A DNA stretch of 11,162 bases from Bordetella parapertussis (lineage in GTDB: Bacteria; Pseudomonadota; Gammaproteobacteria; Burkholderiales; Burkholderiaceae_B): NCBI GenBank assembly GCA_945872285.1, contig CAMBZR010000093.1, positions 1 to 11,162 of the forward strand. Direction: 5' to 3'. Shown piece by piece: positions 1 to 7,350 of this stretch. The notes beneath the pieces are model-generated. The model saw only the letters and a list, made by a program, of their open reading frames with translations. It was not told the origin of the DNA and made no database searches. Numbering within the stretch: the first letter of the stretch is position 1; each line of letters begins with the position of its first letter. The position numbers and the translations under genes are program-made.

Positions 1-2
1 AA

Positions 3-71
3 ATCACAGCATCCTATTTAGAGCGGTACAAAGAACGTCTACAGGGCGCGCCTGACTTGCGCGCTCTGTAG
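3..71 (+). CDS. C-terminal end of an unidentified protein (partial)
   Basis: An open frame enters from the left edge and ends at TAG 69-71. Its visible tail is about 22 residues, ending YKERLQGAPDLRAL. The composition (Leu, Arg, Glu, Ala) looks like a helical C-terminus of a real protein, and the other two forward frames close sooner (stops at 19 and 53). The family cannot be named; a vague likeness to the end of glutathione-S-transferase-type domains is too weak to use. A strong hairpin (36-74) covers the last codons and the stop. Too little sequence is present to be sure it is coding. Confidence 0.35.
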   Translation: MTASYLERYKERLQGAPDLRAL

Positions 72-74
72 ACG
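36..74. repeat. 15-bp inverted repeat (hairpin) over a stop codon
   Basis: Bases 36-50 pair with 60-74: 15 pairs with a single G-T wobble, around a 9-base loop (51-59). The lower stem contains GTCTACAG/CTGTAGAC and the upper stem is GC-rich (GGCGCG/CGCGC). No T-run follows on the + strand; on the - strand only GTTCTTTG follows. It is therefore not a classic intrinsic terminator in either direction. It may protect or shape the 3' end of the transcript of the upstream gene, whose putative stop codon lies in the stem. Confidence 0.6.
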
Positions 75-235
75 AGAATTGACATGGCTTCGCTGCGGCG
101 TCAAGTCTGAGCCGCAAAAGACCTTGGTTATCAAAAATATAAAGTAGACTAAGCGCGCTGCTGAGTGCTAGCGCAGCTACGCTTACCCGAACTATCTAAA
201 CAAAAAAACTAGGCGCCATCGCCCCGGAGACCCCC
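75..235 (+). promoter_or_regulatory. Leader/promoter region of the first complete gene
   Basis: This 160-base gap holds no gene I can support. It contains an AT-rich tract (131-150) with TATAAA at 138-143, the best -10-like element, but no well-spaced -35. A TTGACA hexamer at 79-84 has no matching -10 at 16-18 bases. A 6-bp inverted repeat TGCGGC/GCCGCA (94-99 and 111-116) is also present. The ribosome binding site of the next gene is GGAGA at 226-230, five bases before ATG 236. The exact promoter is not resolved. Confidence 0.25.
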
Positions 236-523
236 ATGCTGTTTTTAGTCATTAGCACCCCTCGCCCCGAAAAACCCACCTCGATGGCCAGCACACGTCA
301 TAGCTACTGGGATTGGATGAACCCCTTGCTTGAATCAGGCCTCGCAGTGTCGGTGCACGCACGTGTTGGGCGAGGCGCGGTTGCGCTTTTTGATGTGGAC
401 TCAACTGAGACTTTGCACCGCTTGATGAACGAATGGGGCGACATTGTGCCTGCGCACATGGATGTCTATCCTCTGCTTGATCAAGACACCGCGAAGAAAT
501 TTTTGCAAACTCAAATGAAGTAA
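236..523 (+). CDS. Small muconolactone-isomerase-like protein
   Basis: A 95-residue protein starting at ATG 236, with GGAGA five bases upstream. Length and pattern fit the muconolactone delta-isomerase (MIase) fold, a small ferredoxin-like alpha/beta protein that forms ring oligomers. It opens with a hydrophobic strand MLFLVIST. It has a central strand ending ALFDVDS (residues 50-56), then a helix ETLHRLMNEWG and a last strand AHMDVYPLLD (73-82). This resembles the FDV-S-EALH...MD-V layout of CatC-type proteins. CatC converts muconolactone to beta-ketoadipate enol-lactone in catechol degradation. No cat genes are nearby and the N-terminal part differs from CatC, so the substrate is unknown. 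It lies 41 bases before Bug protein 1, probably in the same transcript. The fold is fairly likely and the specific reaction is not established. There is no signal peptide, so it is cytoplasmic. Confidence 0.7.
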   Translation: MLFLVISTPRPEKPTSMASTRHSYWDWMNPLLESGLAVSVHARVGRGAVALFDVDSTETLHRLMNEWGDIVPAHMDVYPLLDQDTAKKFLQTQMK

Positions 524-564
524 TACGTTCTTTGGTTGCATAACAAAGCCTTTTAGAGAAAATA

Positions 565-1563
565 ATGAAAACGCTTAAATTCGCGCTGTGGATCACTACC
601 CTTTGTTTGACGAGCGCCGCCATCGGGCAGCAAACCAGCCCAGCCACCGCGCAGGCAGTGACCAGCACGTATCCTAATAAGCCTGTCACCATGATCGTTG
701 CGTTTCCACCTGGCGGAGGCACAGATATCGTTGCCCGCCGTGTTGCACAGGGTTTGACCGCAGCGTGGGGGCAGTCTGTCATTGTCGAAAACAAAGGTGG
801 CGCAGGCGGCACGATTGGCACGGCTTTGGCCGCACGTGCCGAGCCCAATGGTTACACCATTATGCTGGCTACTCTGGGCAACATGGCGATTAATCCGCAT
901 CTCTACAAAATGGAGATCGATCCGAGTAAAGACCTCGCGGCAATCACCAACGTTGTCGGCGTCACGTTTGTTTTAGTCGCACACCCCTCATTACCTGCCA
1001 ACAACGTTCAAGAACTTTTGGCACTAGCCAAACAAAAACCTGGCAAACTGAATTACTCGTCCTCAGGGATGGGCGGTGCCCCGCATTTGGCGATTGAGTT
1101 GCTCGCCAGCATGACCGGCACACAATTTACCCATGTGCCTTACAAAGGCAGTGGCCCAAGCTTCACCGACCTGGTGGGCGGTCAGGTGGATTTCACGATG
1201 GATAGTTTGGTGCAATCTTTGCCACACATTCAGTCTGGTCGGCTAAAGGTGCTGGCGGTATTAAGTGCCAAGCGCTCGCCGGTGCTGCCAGCAGTGCCCA
1301 CGGTGGCTGAGTCTGGTGTACCCGGCTACGACTTTACGAATTGGTTTGGCTTTGTGGCACCCGCTCAAACCCCCAAAGAGGTGATCACCCAGTTGCATCA
1401 AGATATTGCAAGCGTTTTATCTCAACCCGCACTTCGCGAGCAACTCGAAAAAATGGGCACAGAAGTCATTGCCAGCACTCCAGAACAGTTTTCAGCTCAA
1501 ATCCGTTCAGATACCGACAAATGGGCGAAAATCGTGAAAGAACGAAATATTAAACCTGACTAG
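565..1563 (+). CDS. Bug/TctC-family periplasmic substrate-binding protein 1
   Basis: A 332-residue secreted binding protein of the tripartite tricarboxylate transporter (TTT) family. The N-terminus has a lysine pair, a hydrophobic core (LKFALWITTLCLTSAA) and small residues before the mature domain, so a Sec signal peptide is expected. The exact cleavage site is unclear (after about residue 21 or 31). Family hallmarks are FPPGGGTD (47-54), VENKGGAGG (74-82), HVPYKG (190-195) and PTVAESGVPGY (245-255), and the length is typical. Bug proteins bind carboxylic acids or related small anions in the periplasm; the ligand cannot be read from sequence. ATG 565 is preceded by AGAGAA. The 41-base gap from the isomerase-like gene suggests cotranscription, although a weak bulged hairpin (530-548, CTTTG/CAAAG) lies between them. 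No tctA or tctB follows, so it is an orphan binding protein. Confidence 0.93.
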   Translation: MKTLKFALWITTLCLTSAAIGQQTSPATAQAVTSTYPNKPVTMIVAFPPGGGTDIVARRVAQGLTAAWGQSVIVENKGGAGGTIGTALAARAEPNGYTIMLATLGNMAINPHLYKMEIDPSKDLAAITNVVGVTFVLVAHPSLPANNVQELLALAKQKPGKLNYSSSGMGGAPHLAIELLASMTGTQFTHVPYKGSGPSFTDLVGGQVDFTMDSLVQSLPHIQSGRLKVLAVLSAKRSPVLPAVPTVAESGVPGYDFTNWFGFVAPAQTPKEVITQLHQDIASVLSQPALREQLEKMGTEVIASTPEQFSAQIRSDTDKWAKIVKERNIKPD

Positions 1564-1659
1564 CTTGCATTTAAGGTGGTTTGAGCGTTTCACGATTCAT
1601 TTCCCACCAGCCGCGATACTCAATACAATTACGGCTTGTGGTTTTTTGACTGTGAGTGC

Positions 1660-3519
1660 ATGAAAACTGGTACCGCTCTTCCCGCCCTGACCCTAGGTGC
1701 AATTGGTGTTGTTTTTGGCGACATCGGCACAAGCCCTCTTTACGCGCTTAAAGAAGTTTTCAGCGGACACCACCCAATCCCCGTCACGCCAGAAAACATT
1801 CTCGGCCTGCTGTCGATGGTGTTTTGGGCCATCATGGTGCTGGTCTCGATTAAGTACGTGGCCATCATCATGCGTGCCGATAATCGTGGCGAAGGTGGTT
1901 CGTTAGCCTTACTCGCGCTGATTACGTCGCGTCAAAACCCCGCCTGGCTCGCGTGGCTCTTAACGATGTTAGGCATTTTTGCGGCTGCGCTGTTCTATGG
2001 CGACAGTATGATTACTCCAGCAATCTCGGTATTGTCTGCCGTAGAAGGGCTCGAGATCATTGCCCCCACGCTGAAAGACTATGTGATCCCGGTCACAGTC
2101 GTCGTACTGACCGGTTTGTTTATGATTCAAAAACGTGGCACCGGTTTGGTAGGTATGTTTTTTGGTCCGGTGATGATCGTATGGTTCACGGTGCTGGGGG
2201 GGCTGGGTATCCTTCAAATTTTTAAGCATCCCGAGGTGTTGGTGGCGTTAAATCCTTATTACGCTTTCCAATTTATTAGCGATTATCCCAAACTGGCGTT
2301 TTTTGCTCTGTCAGCGGTGGTTCTCGCGGTGACGGGCGGCGAAGCCCTTTATACCGACATGGGGCACTTTGGGCGCTCACCCATCCGTCTAGCCTGGTTT
2401 GGTTTTGTGATGCCTGCGTTGGTCTTGAATTATTTTGGTCAGGGGGCACTACTACTTCACAACCCAGAAGCAGTTCGCAATCCGTTTTATTTGCTTGCAC
2501 CCGATTGGGCACTGATCCCAATGGTTGCTTTGTCAACGCTGGCGACCGTGATCGCCTCACAAGCGGTCATATCTGGCGCGTTTTCAGTTGCGCGTCAGGC
2601 TGTACAAATGGGCTTATTACCCCGCATGGCAATTATTCACACCTCTGGCAAAGAAGAGGGGCAAATCTATGTACCCTTCACAAACTGGACACTTTACCTC
2701 GCAGTCATCGCACTCGTCATTGGGTTTGAATCATCATCAAACCTTGCCGCTGCCTACGGTATCGCCGTCACGGGCACCATGCTAATCGATACGATCCTGA
2801 TTGCCGTTGTGATGCGTCTGTTATGGCGCTGGAATTGGTTATTTGTCGCGCTTGTCGCGGGCTCTTTGTTTGTCATTGATATTACTTTTTTTGCCGCAAA
2901 TGCTGTCAAGATCCCTCAAGGCGGTTGGTTTCCGCTGGTTGTGGGCGTGATCTCGTTTACGGTGCTGACAACTTGGCGACGAGGACGCAAACTGATCAAT
3001 GACGAAATGTCACAAAGTAGTATGCCACTCGAGTCGTTTATTCAGTTCACGACTGACGTTCATCGCGTCAGTGGCACAGCGATTTTTATGACAGGCTCGA
3101 CCGAGGGCGTACCTTCGGCTTTGTTGCACAATCTCAAACATAATCAGATTTTGCATGAACGGGTTGTCCTCATGACAATCAAAACTGCTGACTCGCCCTT
3201 TGTTAAAAATTCTAACCGTATCCAGATTCAAGACCTTGGCGAAAACTTTAGCCGCATCATCGTGACGTATGGTTTTATGCAAAACCCCGATGTACCGCGT
3301 GCTCTGGCACTTTGTGAGTCACAAGGTATGAGTTTTGACATGATGTCCACCACTTTTTATCTGGCGCGCGAAACCATTGTGCCCGCTGCAAAAAGCAGTT
3401 TCAATTTTATGCGGGCTCAAATTTTTAGGCTGATGTCTAAAAACGCAACAAGCTCCACAGACTTTTTTAAAATCCCAGCCAATCGCGTGGTCGAGCTAGG
3501 TACACAGATCGTGATTTAA
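1660..3519 (+). CDS. kup: Kup (Trk-type) potassium uptake protein
   Basis: A 619-residue KUP/HAK/KT transporter importing K+ with protons across the inner membrane. The first roughly 440 residues hold about 12 hydrophobic segments; the rest is a cytoplasmic domain ending [10 protein letters not shown], very like the end of E. coli Kup. Signature stretches are [17 protein letters not shown] (16-32), [10 protein letters not shown] (71-80), [16 protein letters not shown] (112-127), [14 protein letters not shown] (225-238), [15 protein letters not shown] (300-314) and [12 protein letters not shown] (363-374). Asp21 and Glu228 match acidic residues reported as needed for uptake in E. coli (D23, E229). 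The third acidic site (E116 there) is Asp115 here. I chose ATG 1660 because it gives an N-terminus of family length; the only upstream signal is a weak GTGAG. The frame could also open at TTG 1636, eight codons earlier, with no ribosome binding site. It is preceded by a 96-base gap and is probably its own transcription unit; no c-di-AMP riboswitch is visible. Confidence 0.96.
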   Translation: MKTGTALPALTLGAIGVVFGDIGTSPLYALKEVFSGHHPIPVTPENILGLLSMVFWAIMVLVSIKYVAIIMRADNRGEGGSLALLALITSRQNPAWLAWLLTMLGIFAAALFYGDSMITPAISVLSAVEGLEIIAPTLKDYVIPVTVVVLTGLFMIQKRGTGLVGMFFGPVMIVWFTVLGGLGILQIFKHPEVLVALNPYYAFQFISDYPKLAFFALSAVVLAVTGGEALYTDMGHFGRSPIRLAWFGFVMPALVLNYFGQGALLLHNPEAVRNPFYLLAPDWALIPMVALSTLATVIASQAVISGAFSVARQAVQMGLLPRMAIIHTSGKEEGQIYVPFTNWTLYLAVIALVIGFESSSNLAAAYGIAVTGTMLIDTILIAVVMRLLWRWNWLFVALVAGSLFVIDITFFAANAVKIPQGGWFPLVVGVISFTVLTTWRRGRKLINDEMSQSSMPLESFIQFTTDVHRVSGTAIFMTGSTEGVPSALLHNLKHNQILHERVVLMTIKTADSPFVKNSNRIQIQDLGENFSRIIVTYGFMQNPDVPRALALCESQGMSFDMMSTTFYLARETIVPAAKSSFNFMRAQIFRLMSKNATSSTDFFKIPANRVVELGTQIVI

Positions 3520-3548
3520 CGACCCGTTTTTTCGCTAAAAAGTACACT

Positions 3549-4592
3549 ATGCCCCCCACACACTTAGAGTTTCGTAGCGACAATTGTGGGCGCGCCGCGC
3601 CCGAGTTAATTGAGGCCTTGGTGCAAGCCAATGTTGGCTCTGTCTTGGGCTACGGTGGCGATGAACACACACACCAGTTACAAGAGCGTTTCAGCACCTT
3701 GTTTGAGCATACCGTGCAGGTCTTTCCGGTGCCCACCGGTACGGGAGCAAACGCCCTCGCGCTGGCCGCAGTCGGCACACCTTTTGGCGCAGTTTATTGC
3801 AGCCCTGAGGCCCACATCAATACCTCAGAATGCAATGCGACTAGTTTTTTTGGTGGCGGTTTAAAGGTCACGCCTGTCAGTGGTGTTGATGGAAAAATTG
3901 ATCCCATCGCGTTTGAATATGCCATTCTAAACTCTGGCAAAGGTCAGGCGCACAAAAACCAACCCGAGGCTGTGAATCTGGTACAAGCCACCGATATGGG
4001 TGCGGTCTATTCTGTGTCTGAAGTCAAGGCCATCAGCACCATTGCACATGCCAACGGCTTAGTCGTTCATATGGATGGCGCACGTTTTGCCAACGCGCTA
4101 GATACCCTAGGCTGCTCGCCCGCCGAATTGACCTCAAAAGCAGGTGTCGATCTTTTATCCTTTGGCGTCACAAAAAATGGTGGTCTGCTAACAGACGCGA
4201 TTGTGGTTTTTAATCCGGCAGTTGCAAAAAACATTGGCTTTCATTTGCGTCGCGCAGGCATGATCTGGTCAAAGATGCGCTTTGCCTCCGCTCAAGTATT
4301 GGCTTATGTCGCTGACGATCTCTGGCTGCGCTTGGCCAAGCAATCGAATACTGCGGCGCTTGCAATCGCTCGTAATATTGAAAAGCTTGAGGGCGTTAAG
4401 CTCTTGGCACCTGTTCAGGCAAACGAACTTTTTGTACAAATGACTGCCAGCGCGATCGATCAGCTCAGTGCTGCGGGTGTATTGTTTTACCGTCGTGGCC
4501 CCACGCTCTTTCGTTTAGTATGTCGCTGGGACACCACCCAAGAAGAGATCGCTCAGTTAACTTTACTGATTGATCGTTTTAGAAATCAATAA
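3549..4592 (+). CDS. ltaE: Low-specificity L-threonine aldolase (PLP enzyme)
   Basis: A 347-residue fold-type I pyridoxal-phosphate enzyme closely resembling the Pseudomonas low-specificity threonine aldolase (about 346 residues). It should split L-threonine or L-allo-threonine to glycine and acetaldehyde in the cytoplasm. Visible landmarks are the N-terminal RSDN (9-12), a phosphate-binding PTGTGANALAL (62-72), His89 in SPEAHINTSEC (stacking position over PLP), Asp176 and Arg179 in HMDGARFANA (174-183), and the PLP lysine Lys209 in SFGVTKNGG. The RFRLVC-like C-terminal strand (TLFRLVCRWDT) carries the carboxylate-binding Arg. ATG 3549 lies 29 bases after the kup stop and has no recognisable Shine-Dalgarno sequence. 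Expression may rest on readthrough from kup or a leaderless start. Related beta-hydroxy-amino-acid lyases are alternative activities, but the family call is firm. Confidence 0.93.
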   Translation: MPPTHLEFRSDNCGRAAPELIEALVQANVGSVLGYGGDEHTHQLQERFSTLFEHTVQVFPVPTGTGANALALAAVGTPFGAVYCSPEAHINTSECNATSFFGGGLKVTPVSGVDGKIDPIAFEYAILNSGKGQAHKNQPEAVNLVQATDMGAVYSVSEVKAISTIAHANGLVVHMDGARFANALDTLGCSPAELTSKAGVDLLSFGVTKNGGLLTDAIVVFNPAVAKNIGFHLRRAGMIWSKMRFASAQVLAYVADDLWLRLAKQSNTAALAIARNIEKLEGVKLLAPVQANELFVQMTASAIDQLSAAGVLFYRRGPTLFRLVCRWDTTQEEIAQLTLLIDRFRNQ

Positions 4593-4663
4593 ATATAGGT
4601 TACACCTTTACTTCTGTCTGTACTAAAGCCTTGCATCTTAAAATAATAATCAAAGGGATGATC

Positions 4664-5635
4664 ATGCGATTTCAAACACGTATTTTTTCTGTTCTTTTTG
4701 CAGCAGTATGTATCAGCAGCGTAAGTGCAGCGTATGCGCAAACCTATCCGTCAAAACCGATTCGTATTATTGCCGTCAATGCCGTTGGCTCGGGCGTCGA
4801 TGCCATCGTCCGTAATCTTACAACGGTGCTCACAAAATCGCTTGGGCAACCCATCGTCGTTGAAAATATCGCTGGCGCGGGCGGCCTAACAGGATCACAA
4901 ATGTTGGCACGTGCACCCGCTGACGGATACACACTTGCGGCGGTCTCTTCTCAATACACAATCATTCCGCACCTGTACGCAAATCTGGGCTTCGATCCCG
5001 ACAAAGACATCACGCCGATTGCCTTACTGTCGGGCATTCCGATGGTGCTGGTGACGCGCCCCGCGTTCCCTGCCAAGACGGCAGGTGAATTAGCCGAGTT
5101 AGCAAAACGCGAACCGTTCAAATACACACTCTCGTCTGGTGGTGTGGGCAGCGCGCAGCATTTAGCGGGCGAAGAACTCCAGCAACTGGGTCAATTCAAA
5201 CTCACGCACGTGCCTTACAAGGGGGGTGGCCCCGCTGTACCGGATTTGATTTCAGGAAACGTCGACGTTGGCTTTTTAGCGGTGGCCACCGTGTCGAGTC
5301 TTGTACAGTCAGGCAAACTCAAAGCCTTGGGCGTGAGCACCGGTAAAAGTATAGAACTTCTTGCTCAAGTACCACCTGTCGGACAGTCGATTCCAGGATT
5401 TGATGTTGAGCCTTGGTTAGCGCTCATTGCGCCTGCTAACTTACCCAAGGCGGTGACAGAAAAACTCAAAACTGAAGTAGAAGCTGCGATTAAAAGCGAG
5501 AGTTTTCAAGCTTTTATTAAGCAACAAGGTTCACCACTCAAAGCGATGACCGTCGAAGAATTGAAACGCTTTTTTGCGGACGAGTCACGCAAGCACGGCG
5601 ATCTCGTGAAGACGTCGGGTGCAAAATTACAATGA
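4664..5635 (+). CDS. Bug/TctC-family periplasmic substrate-binding protein 2
   Basis: A 323-residue Bug-type binding protein with a clear signal peptide (MRFQTRIFSVLFAAVCISSV then SAAYA), likely cut before QTYPS near residue 26. Later family motifs are intact: VENIAGAGG (66-74), APADGYTLAAV (85-95), HLAGEELQQLG and HVPYKGGGP (182-190). The first ligand loop is unusual: VNAVGSGVDAIVR replaces the common PFPPGGGTDIVAR, which may mean a different ligand. I chose ATG 4664 because AAAGGG (4652-4657) sits six bases upstream. ATG 4658 directly abuts that site, and TTG 4631 would put a non-signal-like extension in front. The next gene follows after 23 bases, so the two should be cotranscribed. No membrane subunits are present. 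Confidence 0.92.
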   Translation: MRFQTRIFSVLFAAVCISSVSAAYAQTYPSKPIRIIAVNAVGSGVDAIVRNLTTVLTKSLGQPIVVENIAGAGGLTGSQMLARAPADGYTLAAVSSQYTIIPHLYANLGFDPDKDITPIALLSGIPMVLVTRPAFPAKTAGELAELAKREPFKYTLSSGGVGSAQHLAGEELQQLGQFKLTHVPYKGGGPAVPDLISGNVDVGFLAVATVSSLVQSGKLKALGVSTGKSIELLAQVPPVGQSIPGFDVEPWLALIAPANLPKAVTEKLKTEVEAAIKSESFQAFIKQQGSPLKAMTVEELKRFFADESRKHGDLVKTSGAKLQ

Positions 5636-5658
5636 ACCACGTCACATAAAGGACCGTT

Positions 5659-6039
5659 ATGAACGATAAAGAACGCTTTGAGTTAGGTACCAAAATCCGC
5701 AGAGAAGTTTTAGGCGATGAACACGTCAACAAAAATCTTGCCAGAAAATCTAACGCTGAATACCAAGAGATCATTACCAAATACGCGTGGAGTGAAGTCT
5801 GGTCACGGCCAGGACTACCCAGGCACACGCGTAGTTTGCTCAATATTGCCATGTTGACTGCACTCAATCATCATGCAGAACTTGCGCTGCATATGAGATC
5901 AGCTAAAAACAATGGTGTCTCGCCTGCAGAGATCCGCGAAGTACTGATTCAAACTGCGGTCTATTGCGGCGTCCCAGCTGCGGCCTCTGCGTTTGCAACC
6001 TACAATTCTATTTTTCCGGATGAGCCGGGTGCAGAGTAG
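5659..6039 (+). CDS. pcaC: PcaC-type 4-carboxymuconolactone decarboxylase
   Basis: A 126-residue all-helical protein of the CMD/AhpD superfamily. It aligns along its length with PcaC, which decarboxylates 4-carboxymuconolactone to beta-ketoadipate enol-lactone in protocatechuate breakdown. Best-conserved stretches are YAWSEVWSRPGLPRHTRSL (42-60), the HHAELALHMRSA helix (71-82), NNGVSPAEIREVLIQ (84-98) and YCGVPAAASA (102-111). It has no AhpD-type CxxC pair, so a peroxidase role is unlikely. AAAGGA (5648-5653) lies five bases before ATG 5659. It directly follows Bug protein 2 and probably shares its mRNA. The absence of pcaB, pcaD, pcaG or pcaH around it leaves open that it is a paralogue acting on another gamma-lactone or ring acid. 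The family is firm; the precise substrate is an inference. Confidence 0.88.
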   Translation: MNDKERFELGTKIRREVLGDEHVNKNLARKSNAEYQEIITKYAWSEVWSRPGLPRHTRSLLNIAMLTALNHHAELALHMRSAKNNGVSPAEIREVLIQTAVYCGVPAAASAFATYNSIFPDEPGAE

Positions 6040-6084
6040 GCCTTCTGTGCGGCACTAAAGGAATCAAATCAAAAGGGTTAGCCA

Positions 6085-6205
6085 CTTGATCGCGTGATAG
6101 CGCAGCTTACTGAGGAAATGGGCGATTTGCGTGCCGCAGGCACGAGAGTCAGTTCAGAAAGCAGAAGAGTCTTTGCGTGAGTTAACCCAGTTAAAGCGAA
6201 ACCAC
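6085..6205 (+). pseudogene. Possible decayed coding remnant between convergent genes
   Basis: Two neighbouring frames read as plausible charged, helix-forming protein. One frame gives DRVIAQLTEEMGDLRAAG (from 6088) and runs to TGA 6178-6180. The next frame from about 6145 gives ESVQKAEESLRELTQLKR. Joined by a frameshift near 6143 they would form a continuous heptad-like helix, as if a small gene had lost its reading frame. A short hairpin CGTGCC/GGCACG (6130-6144) lies at the junction. There is no start with a ribosome binding site, and the family is unknown. Chance is a real alternative at this length. Confidence 0.25.
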
Positions 6206-6211
6206 TACAGG

Positions 6212-7207
6212 TTAATCGGCTTTAATATTACCGGCTTTGATGATCGCACCCCATTTATCTAATTCCGACTTAACGTAATCCACGAATTGAGCGACAGTCA
6301 TGTCACCAGGCTCGGCTCCTTGCGCTTTTAAAGTGGTGGTTAACTCAGGGGTCTTTAATGCTTGATTAAGCGCAAAGCTAAGTTTCTGTACAACTTCGTT
6401 CGGTGTTTTGGATGGCACAAAAACACCATACCAATTATCTACGCTGTAACTTTTACCTCCTAACTCAAGGACAGTTGGGGTGTCCGGAAAGTCCGGCATC
6501 CGAGATTTGCCAGACACGGCGATTAGATTTACTTTGTTCGACTTGATTAAACCGAGGACTGGAGGGGCGGTCACAAACATAAGTTGTACTTGTCCACCCA
6601 TCAAGTCAGCGAGCGCCGGACTAGTGCCTTTATATGGCACATGTGTCCAGTTTAAATTGTTGATGTTTTTGAATAATTCGCCCGACAGATGTGTAATGGT
6701 ACCGTTTCCTGCAGAGGCTACATTTATTTCTCCAGGTTTCTGGCGCGCAAGTGATTCAAGTTCTTTGATTGTCTTTGCTGCAAACCCTGGCGCCGAGATG
6801 ATCATTATTGGTGATGTGGCCACCACTCCGACCGGAGTCAAATCATTCATAGTGTCGTAGTTCAATCTATATAGGTTTGGATTGACAGCGATTTCAGAAG
6901 TTGAACCCAGCAGCAGCGTATAGCCGTCTGGGTTTGCCCTGACGACAAATTCAGTGCCAATTGAGCCACCAGCACCGCTACGATTATCGACGACAATTTG
7001 TTGCCGCAAAACATCCGAAAGTTGTTTGGCAATGATTCTGCCAACGACATCAGACCCACCACCTGGGGGAAACGGAATGACTAATCGCAAAGATTTTGTC
7101 GGCCAATCCTGAGCCTGAGCGACTGGAAGAAGGTTGCAAGAGAGCGTAACTACGGTGAGTGTGAAGTTTATACAAATACGGATGATCGATTGTGCGAAGG
7201 TTTTCAT
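6212..7207 (-). CDS. Bug/TctC-family periplasmic substrate-binding protein 3
   Basis: A 331-residue Bug-type binding protein. The signal peptide spans MKTFAQSIIRICINFTLTVV to LLPVAQAQ, with likely cleavage after AQA (residue 32). Hallmarks are IPFPPGGGSDVVGR (44-57), VVDNRSGAGGSIGT (72-85), ANPDGYTLLLG (91-101), HVPYKGTSPALADLMGGQV (189-207) and PDTPTVLELGG (241-251). ATG 7207 is preceded by AAAGGA at a suitable distance; the in-frame TTG further upstream (7315) would bury the signal peptide, so I rejected it. It is the last gene of the minus-strand operon, 143 bases after the CoA-transferase, a gap long enough for its own promoter. It probably captures the acid that the upstream enzymes activate. 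It is visibly more AT-rich than those enzymes. Confidence 0.93.
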   Translation of the reverse strand: MKTFAQSIIRICINFTLTVVTLSCNLLPVAQAQDWPTKSLRLVIPFPPGGGSDVVGRIIAKQLSDVLRQQIVVDNRSGAGGSIGTEFVVRANPDGYTLLLGSTSEIAVNPNLYRLNYDTMNDLTPVGVVATSPIMIISAPGFAAKTIKELESLARQKPGEINVASAGNGTITHLSGELFKNINNLNWTHVPYKGTSPALADLMGGQVQLMFVTAPPVLGLIKSNKVNLIAVSGKSRMPDFPDTPTVLELGGKSYSVDNWYGVFVPSKTPNEVVQKLSFALNQALKTPELTTTLKAQGAEPGDMTVAQFVDYVKSELDKWGAIIKAGNIKAD

Positions 7208-7298
7208 ATTTCGATTTCCTTTGACTCCAGGGATTGAGAGTTTCTTAAAGGTATAGTCATTGATAAGCCCCAGATTGGGACACATCGCAGGGGCATAG

Positions 7299-7328
7299 AC
7301 TATCGTCAACTGCAACGCTGATTAACAA
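7299..7328 (-). promoter_or_regulatory. Weak sigma70-like promoter candidate for Bug protein 3
   Basis: On the - strand, TTGTTA (7328-7323) and GATAGT (7304-7299) are separated by 18 bases; each matches the consensus at four of six positions. It would start transcription about 90-100 bases before ATG 7207. It overlaps a tandem ATTAACA repeat (7321-7334). The match is ordinary and could be chance; the gene may simply be read from the upstream operon. Confidence 0.22.
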
Positions 7329-7350
7329 TTAACATACGTCACATCCTTGA

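Noticed and set aside
79..84. TTGACA as a promoter -35 for the first gene
   Set aside because: The hexamer is perfect, but no -10-like sequence occurs 16-18 bases downstream.
228..243. Asn in NGNYARIHWD of the hydratase (residues 228-243 of the protein) as a lost catalytic Asp
   Set aside because: A matching Asn is normal in the mesaconyl-C4-CoA hydratase/Htd2-like branch, so it is not evidence of inactivation.
530..548. Hairpin between the isomerase-like gene and Bug protein 1 as a terminator
   Set aside because: The stem is short, AT-rich and bulged (CTTTG/CAAAG), followed only by CCTTTTAG; too weak to call.
252..848. Long minus-strand open frame opposite the isomerase-like gene and Bug protein 1
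   Set aside because: It runs antisense across two well-supported genes, has a Cys/Arg-rich composition typical of shadow translation, and shows no family motif.
1636..1659. Upstream TTG start for Kup adding eight residues
   Set aside because: No ribosome binding site precedes it and the added residues (WFFDCEC) are unlike Kup N-termini; ATG 1660 gives the normal length.
1660..3519. Asp115 in Kup where E. coli has Glu116 as a loss-of-function change
   Set aside because: The acidic charge is kept and all other signature stretches are intact, so this is most likely ordinary family variation.
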